Part shown: piece after piece, positions 32,996-45,554 of the stretch
Layout of the letters: each line of letters starts with the position of its first letter
How positions within the stretch are numbered: the first letter of the stretch is position 1
From: Plantago ovata
Lineage: Eukaryota > Streptophyta > Magnoliopsida > Lamiales > Plantaginaceae
Length of the DNA: 64,000 nt
NCBI GenBank assembly: GCA_028274465.1
Contig: CM051456.1
Coordinates: forward strand, 64,714,753 to 64,778,752
Reading direction: 5' to 3'
The notes under the pieces: generated by a model
What the model was told of the DNA's origin: nothing
The model's input: the letters and a program-made list of their open reading frames with translations, nothing else
The model's database searches: none
Translations under genes and position numbers: made by a program

Positions 32996-34267
32996 TGATG
33001 ACATAGTTTTTTACACTATCATTCGGTTTTTTTTCACCAATTTAGCTATCCTCTAGTATGCTTTTTAGTGCATTTTGTTAGAATAGTGTCACGTTTCCAT
33101 TTTCTTTGTTATTTCCAGGATTTAGGTGAAAATCGCACTTTTGGATATGAATCATGGCGAAACATTGAAGTTTTGGTGCAACAAGATCACCCGTGGTGTG
33201 TCAAGGAGTACCGGGACATGTTTCCAGGCCAAATGACCGAGTTTCGGAGCTCAAAGTCGTGCCAAAGACCAAGAATCGAAGACTTGGAGGAAGAAAAGCA
33301 CGGGCAGAACTCTTCCCGTGCCAGGCGCACTGCCTGGCATCTCAGGCGGTCCGCCTGGGAGGTTTCGACAGATGATATATATATTTTGTAAAGTTGCGAA
33401 TTTCCAGATCTTATATCATAATTTTGCAGACATAAACCCTAGAGCTTGTTCTGGGTTTTCTTTGACTTAGAACTACTTTTTTTTTAGCGATTTGGAGCAT
33501 CAAGGGAGAGATTTGGACATCTTTTGATCTCACCTTGCTAGAAACTTGTGAGTTTAGCAATTCACTGGAGATTGACAACCCTCGGTGGTAGCTTTGTATC
33601 TCACCTTTTTCATACTCTATCTTTCAATTCAATTATGTTTTCATGTATGATTGCTATTGTTGATCTTGATTTTGATATGAGTAGCTAAATTTCTAGTTCG
33701 TGATAGTATGTAAATTCATAGCTAGGGTTCATATTGTGCATGATTGAGTTTCTGAGTCTTTTACTTGTATAATTGTTTTATTCGATTCTTTGATTCGACT
33801 AAGCCAAATATCTTCGTATAAAAGTGTTAGAAACACTATGACAATTCAAGATCATCGATTCAATATTTATAATTATCAAGTACTGCTTGAACTAAGCATG
33901 ACAACCTTAGCCAAGTATTAGTATAGATAGGAAGCTTTCAAAATACATGTCTAAAATCTGTCTTTTGGTGTTTGTTAATTCGAATTACTTTTAAAGCAGT
34001 ACGTGTTGCACTTTCATGCATAATTAGAACTTGATGCTTAGAATGAGCATTACTATCACCAGCTCTCGTTATATATTGTTGAGTTAAGCTAAGTTGAATT
34101 TGTTTTCTGAATTTATATTAGTTATTATAGTTAAAGCTAGTTAAGTCCCTAGAGATCGACACTCGGGGTCATCTTACCTCTGCACTACGTGTTTTGTGTA
34201 GTTGTGAGTTGCCCTTTGGCTAAAACAAATTTATTTGATTGTTCGAGTCTGACAATCTCGTTCATCA
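32996..34267 (+). repeat. 3' LTR of B
   Basis: 1,272 bases, homologous to 22071-23331. Palindrome module at 33318-33361 (CCAGGCGCACTGCCTGG and CAGGCGGTCCGCCTGG). Confidence 0.92.
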
Positions 34268-34330
34268 GGCTTTGGTACAACCACCTTTGCCAAATATCCC
34301 CACACTTTAAGTATTTATAAGTTGGGGGTT

Positions 34331-35200
34331 TCATTTCCATAACTCGTATGGTGTCTTGTTCATATCTTTGCGAGGGATTCTATTCAGAATGTCATTGGCC
34401 GTTAGAATGGCCTCTCCCCACAAGTTCTTGGATAAACCAGAAGTTATCAACATAGCATTCATCATTTCCTTCAATGCCCGGTTCTTGCGTTCAGTAATAC
34501 CATTTGATTTAGGAGAATATGGGGCAGTAGTTTGATGTATGATACCATGTTGAGAACAAAACTCTTCAAATGGTGCTCCATACTCCCCACGTCTATCACT
34601 ATGAATTGCTTTAATTAGTACACCGAGTTGGTTTTCAACCTCAGTTTTAAAGTGCTTGAATGAATTCAAGGTTTCATCTTTGCTGCGAAGCAAGTATACA
34701 TAACAATACCTTGTACTATCATCAATGAAAGTCACGAAGTATTTCTTTCCACCTCTAGTTTGAATGAACTTCAAATCACATAGGTCACTATGGATTAATT
34801 CTAGAGGTTTGGTACTTCTTTCAATCGAATGGAAAGGCAATCTCGTTAACTTTGCTTCTACACACACCTCACACTTGTTTTGAGGTTCCATGTCAATAAA
34901 AGGTAACGATCCAGTCTTTACAAGTTTCTTGAGAGACTAGTAGTTAACATCTCCAAGCCTATTATGACACAAGTTGGAAGATTCAACCAAGTAAGAAGAA
35001 GGAGGCAAAGAAGAAATAGATTTCTCTTTTCCAACTTCATGAGTAATAGACTTCAACTTCTTTGAAACATTGCGTAAAGGAGTTCTGCGCAATAACGCCT
35101 ACTTCACTTTCACGCCCATGCTTCCTTGAGCTTTCATTTGGAATGATAGCTCACACCTCTACTTGTAACCATTGCTCAAACTCACAATCTTGTCTTAAGT
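34331..35200 (-). pseudogene. Copia integrase of D (broken)
   Basis: On the minus strand: a pre-integrase piece (LCHNRLGDVNY) near 34960, CEVCVEAKLTRLPF, then the core with HSDLCDLKF, FIDDSTRYCYVYLL, IHSDRRGEY and APYSPKSNGITERKNRALKE, then NKTPYELWK at 34331. Upstream (35000-35200) only a decayed stretch lies before the LTR. Downstream the reading is cut by B and continues past 22066. Confidence 0.88.
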
Positions 35201-35444
35201 TGTTGTAAGTGTGCAGCTTTTCTGGAGCAAGAGTTTGAGACAAGAACAAGTAGAGAACAAACAGAAGTAGATATGTATTGATATACAAACAACAAAGAGC
35301 TTACAAAATATAAAACCCTTATCAACCACTAATCCGGTCCTTTGCACACTTCAGAAATGAAACAAGTCACATTCGGATTGCAATAATCTTTGATCTTCCA
35401 GCGACACCTCCAGCAACACCAAGGAGTAACAAACAACAAGGATA
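35201..35444 (-). repeat. 5' LTR of D, part next to the internal region
   Basis: Matches 18883-19124 with a few differences. Cut at 35444 by element E; the flanking bases GGATA (35440-35444) should be the E target site. Confidence 0.85.
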
Positions 35445-36229
35445 TGATGAACGTATATTTGACGCGTTCATCTTGTCTTTCTTGCCTTCTTTTGCTTAGT
35501 TTTTTGGTTAGTTTTGTATAATAGTGTCACGTGTTGTGTTTTTTGCATTTTCAGGCACTTACGTACGAAACGGTGTTTTTGGAGCTAAAAACGAGCATTT
35601 TTTATGGAAAATGGCCCCGTTGAAGTTCCTCGACCTCCGTGGCTTTGTTCGTGAGTGCTTGAGCCCCAATAAGTGTTGAGAAGGAAGAGTCCAAGGCACC
35701 CGAGGGCCAATCGTGGGCAAAGGATTGAGCTTCCAAGTCAAAATCTGCCCCACAGAGCAAGTGAGCCGCTTCCGGAAGCCAAGCCCTCCGCTTGGAAATC
35801 TCTGGAATTCCAGAGAAGTGACCCAGTATCCAGGCGGTCCGCTTGGCAGAGCCCAAGCGGTCCGCTTGGCTGCAGTTACAGAATCGGGATTCTGTCTTTA
35901 TAACACATTTTCAGTTAGTTTTTTGACAATCAGACTTCATCATTCGAATTTTGGAGAGCTCTAAGCCCCAATTTTCACCCTAGAACTCAGATTTACATTG
36001 TAATTCACATTGCATTTAAGATTTGCCCATAGGATTGCATGCTATTTTCATCTACGGAAAGGTTTCTATCAATTTCCACTAGATCGATAGATTGTTTCTT
36101 AGAAGAAGGAGAAATTTGAATCTCTAGTTTGAGGAAGTAGCATCTAGAGCTTCCACTTCTGGAATTAGGGAGGAATCTTTCTCTCATCTCTCGAAACCAG
36201 TTCTCGAATCTGTCTATTTAGGAGGTGAA
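35445..36229 (+). repeat. 5' LTR and leader of E
   Basis: Starts TGATGAACG inside the D LTR. It contains GTGTCACGTG (also in the LTRs of relatives), the palindrome module 35756-35876 (AAGCCCTCCGCTT, CTGGAATTCCAG, CAAGCGGTCCGCTTGG) and a TTTATAA box near 35893. The boundary between LTR and leader is not clear and the matching LTR is outside the window. Confidence 0.65.
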
Positions 36230-36573
36230 ATGGCGCAGCAGCCTATTCGTACTCTTACCAAGCCTACGGTTGGGGCTAGAGGGCCATAAATTGTCCTCAA
36301 TGATTCCACAAGAAATTTGGAAATCAAGAATCACATGTTCCAACAACTTCCCAAGTTCTATTGGATGGCTAATGAGGATGTGATTGGATTCTTGAACGAG
36401 CTTGAGAATTTTTTTCTCCATCTTGGGCGACCAGGGGATGGTTTGAGTGATGATCATCTTCGTATGAAGGTATTTTCTATGGGTCTTGGCGATAGAGCAA
36501 AGGCTTGGCTCAACACTCTAGAGGCCGGTTCTTTGACAACATGGCAGATTTGCTTTGATAAGTTCGTGGATCG
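36230..36573 (+). pseudogene. Gag of E, first part
   Basis: Begins MAQQPIRTLTKPTVGARGP. It shows MFQQLPKFYWMANEDVIGFL, KVFSMGLGDRAKAWLNTLEA and GSLTTWQICFDKF, homologous to the gag of B and J. Cut by F at 36574; the host sequence resumes at 59735. Confidence 0.85.
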
Positions 36574-38067
36574 TGTTAGGAAACTTGTAATTTTGATGAG
36601 CAATTAACCATTCTAAATTAAGGAAAGTCCATTAACTATTACTCTTAAGGTCCATAGGAATTTAGAATTTTAAGGACATTGTAAAAGAGGAACGTTTGCT
36701 GAAGACTTAGTGTAGGTACTAGTTAGGTGCTTTAGTTTGCTGATGATGTACTTTGTTTTTACAAATGAACTATTGAAGCACTAGAACCGGTCAGAAACTT
36801 GAAGATTCAAAGACTGAAGATTTAGAAGAATTCTGAGAAAGGTATCTACAAAGGCACATGTTGCTCATAAAGTGAGATTTTCAGCAACAGCTCGCATAAG
36901 TGAAAATCTATATGACAGAGTAGGTTGTGCTTGCTGAAACTGAGACTGGCCACTTGCTGAAAAACATATGTGACCTCCTTGCTGAAGAAGTACTTGCATT
37001 TTGGCTCCAACGTTCACATTTGAATTCGATTCAAATGAACATTAAATGCAAAGTAGGCACGCGAAGAACATGAAGACTAGAAGACAATACAAAAGCAAGA
37101 TAGTGACATCTTGAGGTGCAAAGCCTTAGAATTTGAAATTCAAACGGCTCCCTTGATACACTATAAATAGAGGTCATCCGGCAAAGAGTTGAAGTGTGTC
37201 AACAACGTGATCAAACTCTCACTTGTGCTTAAACACTCAATCTTTCATACTCTTTACTGCCCATTGATCCGTTCCAAGACTTAAGCTTGAAACAAAAGCT
37301 ACTTGTGAAGAAGTAGAACATTCACGACTAATAAATTAGCTTAGTGTTCTTTCTTTTGAACAAGAACAAGTCTTGACACCAGAAACAACTTAACTTGCTT
37401 ACTGAAAAGTATTACAAGTTGTGTTTTTATAGGTAACTTGTTATAGGTGAAAAGTTATACTCAAGTCATCTCATCCCAAACCTCTCTAACTGATAAACAC
37501 CCTTTTTCAGGCGTGAAATTCAGGGGGAATTAATCAAGCATTGTGTTGCTGATTATAAGTCCCAAGTTTTGTGGAGAACAAGGTCACAGTTCTCTAGTTA
37601 GGTTGGAAACGAAGCAAATGTACTTTGGTTTCTGAATAATCATGAGTGATAGGATTTGTAAGGAACCTCAATCTTATCTTAGTGGATTCAGTCCTTGAAA
37701 GGACAAAGTGGATTAGTTGAGAGATTACGCCACTCTCAGATACCACTATAAAAGTGTTTGTATGATTTACTTTACCACATTTAGTTTTCAGCAAGCTACA
37801 CTTATTGTACACTGTCATTCTGCTCACTTGCTGATACTAGCACTCTCTGAAAAGCACTTATTGTATAAAGTCTTCCGCACTCTGTTTTTAAAGTACCAGC
37901 AAACTCGTTACTGAAAAGTAATAAGTACTTCCTGTGAAAGTTAAGTACCAGAAAACTCATTACTGAAAAGTAATAAGCACTTGCTGAGAAAGTTTTTAAA
38001 CGACGAAAGTTTGGAAAGACTATTCACCCCCCCTCTAGTCTTTTCTTGTTGTTTAAAGGGACCAACA
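36574..38067 (+). repeat. 5' LTR of F
   Basis: 1,494 bases, TGTTAGGAAACTTG to GGGACCAACA. TATAAATA lies at 37162-37169. It contains many TTGCTGA/TCAGCAA words. Confidence 0.93.
37162..37169 (+). promoter_or_regulatory. TATA box in the 5' LTR of F
   Basis: TATAAATA within CACTATAAATAGAGG, conserved in the 3' LTR (58825-58832) and in H. Confidence 0.65.
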
Positions 38068-38069
38068 AG

Positions 38070-38081
38070 TGGTATCAGAGC
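38070..38081 (+). other. Primer-binding site of F (initiator-Met tRNA)
   Basis: TGGTATCAGAGC two bases after the LTR end. Confidence 0.92.
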
Positions 38082-38179
38082 TGGAGGTTCTTTAATCTTC
38101 AGCACTGAACCTAGATCCCCTTAGGTGCTTTCCGTAAATCACTTTCACTTGATCAGTTTGGTAGTCTTTTGCTGACAGG

Positions 38180-40504
38180 ATGTCGCTAGGCGATGCTCCC
38201 TTGTTGAAGCTGAAAAACTATGAAAAATGGCGAAACAATATGATGCTACATCTTGAGGCCATTAGTGATTAAATGGTTACTGTCATAAATGATGGACCTA
38301 TCAAACTCACTAAACTTGAGAGAAACTTTCCTCACAAAATCACAGATACTGCTAGAAAGGAAACTATCTTAGGAGAACTGGTTGATACCGCCGTTCCAAA
38401 ACCAAGAGAGGAATGGACTTCCGACGAAGCCAAAAGATTCCGTCTTGATGGCCAAGCAAGAAACATCATTATTCGATCAACTCTAGATACTATACACTGC
38501 AAACTGTGGGGTGCCAAAACTGCTAAGGAAGCTTGGAAAATGGTTCAAGATCTTTGTGCTGGATCTGACAAAACCAAGGAAAACAAACTCAAAGTGCTAA
38601 AGTTAAAGTTCCAAAACTTTAAACAAGGTACAAATGAGTCACTGGAAGACTTGGATTTCAGATTCACAACTCTAGTGAGTGAGATGGCTGCCTTTGGAGT
38701 TGGAAACTTCTATTCAGATTCTGAGAAGGTGAAAACCATTATTAGAAGTCTGAACCAAGAATGGATCCATACTCAGAACTTCTACTACAATCAAGGAATG
38801 CCAAATATCACTCCAACTGAGTTGTTCTCTCATCTTGCTACTGTCAATTACGAGACAAAGCAAAGAGAAAATGTGTTTGCTGAAAAATCGCAAAACATTG
38901 CTCTTGTCGCTAAGCCATCATCTTCTGAAAAGAAGAATGATAAAGAGCCTGCTGATGAAAATGCTCTTGTTGTTAGAAACATGAAGAAATTCATTAGTAA
39001 GGAACTTGAAAGGCGAAAAGCAAAAGAGAAGCTGAAAAAGCATCTTGGTAACAACTACCATAAGTACAAGAATGAAGCTAGCTCGCTAAAAAAGCAAGCT
39101 CAGCAATCAAATTTCTCTGAAGAACCGGCAATTGGCAATGATCTCTGCTTTTATTGCAAAAAGCCTGGACACTTCAAAGCAAATTGTCCTTTTCTGAAAG
39201 GCAAATTTGCTGAAAAGAAGAAAAAGTTCAAAATGGCTTTGATTGCTGAAGAAAAGAAGAAGCTTCAAGCAAAAATCGATACTCTTTGCATTGATACAAG
39301 CTCTGAAGATAGGGAGGTAGAGAGCTCAGACACTAAAGAAAAAGAAGCCACTCTTGATGTCGAGATTGGCAAGGAAGTTTGTGGAATAGCTATGGAAGCT
39401 TATCCAGATGTGTCAGACTACGAATTCTGCCTCATGGCCGGTCAGGTAAATTGTCCTACCTCTGACTCTGATTCAGAAAGTGAAGATGATATTGACCTTG
39501 ATAGAATTCAAGGAGAAATCGAAAGATTTGAGAAAACTCTGAGCAAACAGCAAGAGAAACTACAGAATGCTGAACTTCTGACTAAGCAAACTACTGAAAA
39601 GTATGTCTGGCTGAGCGTTGAGTCAGAAAAGAAGGATGCTGAAATATTGCATCTCAAGAAGTTAATTGCTAAAGCTACAGAGAGGAATTCTCAAATGGCA
39701 ATAGAATTGGAAGAGTATCAGTCCTCAATTCTAAAGTTACTTGCTGAAATACATGAAATGAAAAAGATGAAAGTCAATTTCAAATCTTATGTTGACGCTA
39801 GTAACACGCTGACTGAACTAAACTCTTATCTGAGAAACCCATCTCAGAAAGAAGGTTTAGGTGAAACGTATGAAGGTGATGATGTAATAATCTTGAGTAA
39901 GGACAAATCACCAATCACCTTTGTTCGTGCAACTGATAGCGGTCAACCGGAACTCTATCAGATTGGTCAATCTAAGGTTGCTAAAATAAGCAATCAAGTA
40001 CCTACGACCTTAAACCCCGATGTTGCCACTCAAAGTAACAAGACTTTAAAAGGAAAACAGGTTGCTGAAAAGCAAACTGTTAAGAAAAAGGATGTTGTAA
40101 AGCATTCCGCCAAACAAGTTGTTGAAAAGCAATTTGTTAAGACTAAAGGCAAGATTACTAAAAGTAATCAGAAGAACTTTGCTGACAAACCTGAATCAAG
40201 TAAGGTTGCTGAGACAAAAGCTCAACACTCACCGAAAAGTGGACTTGGATTCAAAACCAAGCAAAGTCAACTCTTCCATGAGTATAAGCAAAGTCAGCAA
40301 AGATACTTCAAAGAGATGAACAAAACCAAGCCTAAGAGTTCTGACAAAACTAAAAACGCTAGGACTAGAAGGAACCTTGCCAGAAAAGAACTTACTGAAA
40401 AGTATGTTCAGCAAAAGGGTCAACCAAGCAAGACACCACATCAGAAAGTGGACTTGATTAGCAATGATCAAAAGTCTTTCGGTTCTAAGCCCTCTAGTTC
40501 CTGA
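38180..40504 (+). pseudogene. Gag of F (UBN2-type, CCHC knuckle, coiled coil)
   Basis: Translation MSLGDAPLLKLKNYEKW begins at 38180, and a 743-codon frame runs from 38273. The UBN2-type gag domain lies at about residues 40-220 of that frame. The knuckle CFYCKKPGHFKANC (CX2CX4HX4C) is at residues 292-305. An acidic Ser/Asp/Glu-rich region follows (around 345-430), then a coiled coil (IEIERFEK-like heptads, about 435-540) and a Lys-rich tail. Gag would form the particle around the RNA. Very close to the gag of H. Not whole. Confidence 0.88.
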
Positions 40505-40599
40505 GCAAGTAGAAAACAAGTCAAAGTTGAAAAACTCAAGACTTGGGTTTCCACTGGACGTTTTCTTGAACATGTTAATGGACATCGAATATTGGATAA

Positions 40600-42152
40600 T
40601 TAACTTGTTTGCTCTTGATTGTGCAGACTTCAGCCACGGAGACAAACAATGCTATTTGGCACTTTGACAGTGGTTGTGGAAAGCACATGACGGGCAACCT
40701 TCTAAAGGTCCAACAATAATGTTTGCTGGTGGAGGCTTTGGTTCTACTAAAGGTTATGGTGACGTGAAGTTAGGATGCATTACCATTTCGGGAGTTCTTT
40801 ATGTCAAAAATCTTAAGTTTAACCCAGCATGAGTCAATTTGCTGACAAAGGTTACTTCATCACAAAAGTGATGAATGTAAACTGATTGACTCTGAGACAA
40901 AGAAGGTTATTATGGTTGCTAGAAGATCAGGAGGTCTCTATACCGTAGATTGGTCTTCAGCAATCGTTGAAAAATGCCTTGTCTCAGATCATGATTGCCT
41001 TGCTGAAAAAGCATGGTTATGGCATAAACGAACAAGTCACCTAAACTTCAAGACGCTGAATAAGCTGTCTAAAAAGGCACTTGTAGTTGGATTACCTAAG
41101 GTTACTTTTAAGAAGGATGGTGTTTGCAATGCATGTCAGCAAGGAAAGCAAACCAAATCTTCTTTGAAGAAAAAGGCAGTACCGTCAATTACAAAACCTT
41201 TACAACTCTTGCACATGGACTTGTTTTAATTTTCTTCAACAAGCTATACTGGCAAGAAGTATGGTCTGGTGGTGGTAGATGACTATTCAAGATTCACCTT
41301 GGTAGTATTTATCAAACACAAGTCTGAAACAAGGACTGAAATACCTAACTTGCTGAACAAGCTTGAAGTCATGAAAAATGACAAGTTAAAAGTCATAAGA
41401 ACAGACCATGGTACTGAGTTTGTAAACCAGTACATAACTGAGTATTGCACTTCAAAAGGCATACAACATCAATTATCCTCAGTAAGAACACCTCAACAAA
41501 ATGGTGCTGCTGAACGGAAGAATCGTACCCATAAGGAAGCAGCTAGAACAATTCTTGGTGATACTGAAATAAGTGAAGCTTATTGGGTTGAAGCGATTCA
41601 TACCACCTGCTATAGTCAAAATAGATGCCTGATAACTAAGGAATACAACAAAACTCCCTATGAGTTATTTGTTGGAAGACCTCCTAACATCACCCATCTA
41701 AGAGTATTTGGTTGCAAATGCTTTGTTCTTAACAATGGTAGAGAATACTTAAGAACATTTCAACCAAAGGCAGACGAAGCGATATTTCTTGGCTACTCCT
41801 TGCATAGTAAAGCTTATAGACTTTCAACAAAAAGGAAAAAAAGATCGAAGAATCAGTGCATGTTGTATTTTATGAAAAATCACAAGGAATCCCTGCTGAA
41901 GAAGAAATATCAGAATGTATGAAGAAACTACTCATACACGAGCAAAGAACTGAATCTGATGCTAGGAATATCAAATCAATTGAACTAAATGATGATTCTG
42001 ACAATGACTCTCCTCCCCCAAGTCATGACAAGATAAATATAGTTCATCATAAAGAATTTCCGACAAAAGTTGTGGTTGCTCCAGATGTTGCTGAAACTAC
42101 GCAACTTCCTGTGTCTGCTGACGAGTTACCTCAAACCAGCAATGCTGAATAA
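40600..42152 (+). pseudogene. Protease remnant and integrase of F (broken)
   Basis: Begins with a protease-like WHFDSGCGKHMTG segment (about 40655). The zinc-binding part follows (LWHKRTSHLNF, CNACQQGKQTK), then the core (VVDDYSRFT, RTDHGTEFVNQYI, TPQQNGAAERKN), then GCKCFVLNN and FLGYSLHSK. An acidic linker before RT follows (IELNDDSDNDSPP). Several breaks. Confidence 0.88.
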
Positions 42153-42810
42153 GCAGTTGCTGATGAACCAATTTCAGCAGAGACACAACAAGATACCAAT
42201 AGTACTGAACAATAGTGCTGAAACGCTAACTTATCCAGATCCAAAGAGCAGAAAACCTGTTAATAAATGGATTAGAGATCATCCCTCTATGGATATGATT
42301 GGTGATATTGACAAACGCCAAGTGACTAGATCCAAAGTATCTACTAATCAAGAACTTGCTGAAGAAGCAAATGTCATTGAAGTAGAAGCTTTGTTCTCTT
42401 GCTTTGTTTCAGAACTTGCTAAACAAGATAAAATTGTTGATGAACACAAGTATAGGAAGCTCATTGGTTCCTTGTTGTATCTAACAACAAGTAGACCTGA
42501 CATTCAGTATGTTGTTTGTGTGTGTGCTAGATTTCAATCTGATCCAAGAGAATCACACTACAAAAAGGCACTTAAGATACTGAAATATGTCAAAGGTACA
42601 GTCAATGTTGGATTATGGTATCCAAAAGATTCTGGATTGGAATTGGTTGGTTATTCTGATGCTGATCATGGAGGATCAACTCTTGATAGAAAAAGTACTT
42701 CTGGAACATGTCAGTTTCAAGGTACACGATTGATATCATGGTTCAGCAAGAAGCAAACCTGTGTTGCCAATTCATCCACTAAATCTGAATACATTGCGGC
42801 TGGTTGTTGC
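42153..42810 (+). pseudogene. RNase H region of F, first part (cut by J)
   Basis: Shows RSKVSTNQELAEEA and LFSCFVSELAKQ, a linker otherwise found before RT, and then directly YRKLIGSLLYLTTSRPDIQY, ALKILKYVKGTVN, VGYSDADHGGSTLDRKSTSG and STKSEYIAAGCC from the RNase H end. The RT core with its catalytic YVDD is not seen. J is inserted at 42811. Confidence 0.85.
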
Positions 42811-44022
42811 TGATACGAGATTGTCAGACTCAATTAATCAAATAAATTTGTTTTTAGCCAAAGGCAATTCACAACTACAACGAAAACCAACGCACGTAGT
42901 GTAGAAGTAAAATAACCTCGAGTGTCGATCTTTAAGGACTATAACTAGCTTTATCTAATTTAACTTAAACTATTAACTCAACAAGCAACTTAGCACAGAT
43001 TTTCTTATCAATAATAATGGAAGTTAGCGATAGTATGATCATTCAAAGCATCAGGTTAATAATCATGCATGAAGTACTTGAACGTTTGCATAAAAATCTA
43101 AGATCATGAATTGTCCAATGTGTTCCGTTCAATTCAACACTACGAAGATAGAGGGCTTAGATAGATCAAAGAAATAAAGCAATAAGTCAAGTCTAAATCG
43201 CGTTACAGCCACTCATGCATAATTAAGAACCCTAGCTAAGAAATCACATACTATCACCAACGATAGATTTAGCTACTCATAGATAAATTGCAATAAACAA
43301 GAATCAAAGCAAGATTGAATGAAAACATGCTGAAAGAAATAAATAAAAGTAGAAAAATCGTGAGATACAATGTTACTAACGAAGGTTGTCAATCTCCGAA
43401 GAATTGCTAACTCACAAGCAAGAATTGATAAACAACGAGGTCCAATTGTTATGCTTAATCCTCCAAATTGATAAGAAAAAGAGCCTCCTATGCTAAGAAT
43501 TCTCAGAACAGGCTCTGGAGAATTTGTCTCTCAAAATAATGTGGAAAGGTATGAAAAACGTAGAAAACCAGGCAACTATATATAATGTTCGGAATCGCAC
43601 GGGGCGAACCGCCCTAGACACCGGGCGATTCGCCTGGTGCGGGGCGATTCGCCCCACGTCCCAGGCGATTCGCCTGGGACGTCCAGAACGACTCTAGCGA
43701 GATTTTAGTCTTCTTTTCCTTTTCGGACTCGGATTTTGCCTTCTAGTGATCTTTAAGCCTTGAAACTCGTCCCCTAGGCCTCAAATCTCATCCGGAACCT
43801 TCTAGATATACCACGAATGTCCTCGAAACATGAAAACCTCGCCCTCTTCATCAATATTGCCCATAAAAACACGTTTTTCACCTAAAACCTGAAAAATGCA
43901 AAGAAAAGAGAAACGTGACACTATTCTAATAAAATGCACTAAAATATAAGCTAAATTAACCTAGAGGATAGCTAAATTGGTGAAAAAGACTCGAATGAAA
44001 GTGTAAAACACACGTTCATCAA
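42811..44022 (-). repeat. 3' LTR of J
   Basis: 1,212 bases. Palindrome module at 43598-43680 (CGGGCGATTCGCC, GGGGCGATTCGCCCC, CCAGGCGATTCGCCTGG), with TATATATAG read on the minus strand beside it. Confidence 0.92.
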
Positions 44023-45554
44023 ACTCCCCAAACCGAACCGTTGCTTGTCCTCAAGCAACTAAGCTAGACTCTAATGCAAAAAACCAATGCAACACACAAA
44101 ATGGAGTCTCATGGCAAATGAAATGAACTAATCTATTGAGTCTATCAAAAACTTATGAACGATGACCATACAAATCATTACATGGATATTGGTTGAAGAA
44201 TGCCTCGATTGACTCATACACATTCACATATGCACTATGTTAAACAAGATAGTCTCTCGTAACATTCTCTACCTGGACCTAGTCAGTGACGACGTAATGA
44301 AACATGTTAAAATACGAATGGTTGTCCCGTGCCTATGAAACTGAGGACTTACTACTGTTCACCAAGTTAAGACTTTCCCTCAAAGAGGTCGAACCAATAC
44401 TGGCTCTCATCAAACGAAGGAGGGTTCCCTAAAAGTTCACACTCCCCTATTCTACCCATCTCTCAAGCAAAATCATAAATTAATCACCACTTCCTGAATG
44501 GTAGGACGAGGGTGGTCTAGAACAGATGACACTCAACAAATAAAAGACAAAAAATTACAACTCGATTACGAACATTACAAGAATTGAAAAATGAGACAAA
44601 CACTTTGCTAAACTGCTTTTTGGCTTTCTTTGGACCCTTTTTTGCTTTTTTTTTGGGTCTCTTTTTCCTTTTTTCTTTTCCAGATCTTTTCTTTTCCTGG
44701 AATTTTTTCTCTTTTTTTTTCCAATTTTTTTTCTTTTTTATATATAGCCAGCAGTAGCACAACGAAAAAGAAATTACAATGACTCACAAACGACCTCCCC
44801 AAACCTATTCGAAAGAATAGGTTGAAGCACAACTTTACGAAAAAGGAAAACAAACTCATAACACTCAAAAATCGAAAAATAAGTCTAATGATAGCGTAAC
44901 CCCCTCCCCAAACCTATTCGAAAGAATAGGTTGCAAACAAAGGATCACATAATCTCACACTACGTCCTTCCTAGGCATTTAGCAATCTCAAAGCAAGGTG
45001 AAGACTTGTTGCCTCTTAGGTACATAATTACTCGGGAAAACAACCATAAGATCCTAACATGCATCATCTTATTATAAAGGCCTTCGTGAACCGCAGTAGA
45101 GAAAACACCACTAAGTGATGTCGAGACTACCAAGCTTAACTAAGTGCATATATAAATGTGACAAGCCAAGCGGGAAAAACCTCAAACAAATTCATAGATA
45201 TGAAACGCATGGTCAAAGGTCATAACTAGTTAATCTACCCAATAAAAAAGTTCAAAAAATTTGGCAATAAACTCCACACAAAAACATGCAAAACTATACT
45301 AGGATGAATGTAGTGTATGCAACGAAATACTAAGAAAGCGGCAAACGTGCAGATGCAAACAAAGTACAAGATACCATACTTAACATCATAAAGCCAAACA
45401 ATACTTAACATCATGGTTCACATCCCATCCCCCCTCATGAAACTCAAGCTAGTCCCTAGCAAAAGAGAATGAGTAAAATAAAAAGTGATACTAGATGTTA
45501 CCGAATGGTTTGTCCTCGGTCGGCTGAGTATATAAGAATGGACTTGTGAAAAGA
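44023..45554 (-). other. Conserved non-coding 3' module of J
   Basis: Near-identical in order and sequence to the module of C (25971-27525). It holds the polypurine tract and the TTGCTTGAGGACAAGCAA hairpin (44058-44041 on the minus strand), a purine-rich tract (about 44755-44630), and two AACCTATTC/GAATAGGTT hairpins near 44811-44832 and 44908-44930. Confidence 0.85.

Larger units (their letters stand above)
22071..34267 (+). mobile_element. Element B: non-autonomous Athila-like Ty3 element (contains C)
   Basis: Two LTRs (22071-23331 and 32996-34267) in direct orientation, flanked by the 5-base target duplication GGCTT at 22066-22070 and 34268-34272. It starts TGATGA and ends TTCATCA. The internal part has a tRNA-Asp type primer site, gag (interrupted by C) and protease, then about 2 kb of non-coding sequence and a polypurine tract. 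No RT, RNase H or integrase. LTR difference is about 5% by eye, the oldest pair here. The gag-protease part is broken in about five places apart from the insertion of C. Confidence 0.92.
18883..35444 (-). mobile_element. Element D: Ty1/copia retrotransposon, split by B and E
   Basis: On the minus strand: 5' LTR remnant (35444-35201), integrase (about 35000-34331), then element B in the middle, then RT and RNase H (21829-19966) and the 3' LTR (19899-18883). Element E is inserted inside the 5' LTR. The two LTR pieces match over about 240 bases. Gag and protease are not seen. The copia order integrase then RT is clear. Broken in several places. Lineage not assigned. Confidence 0.85.
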
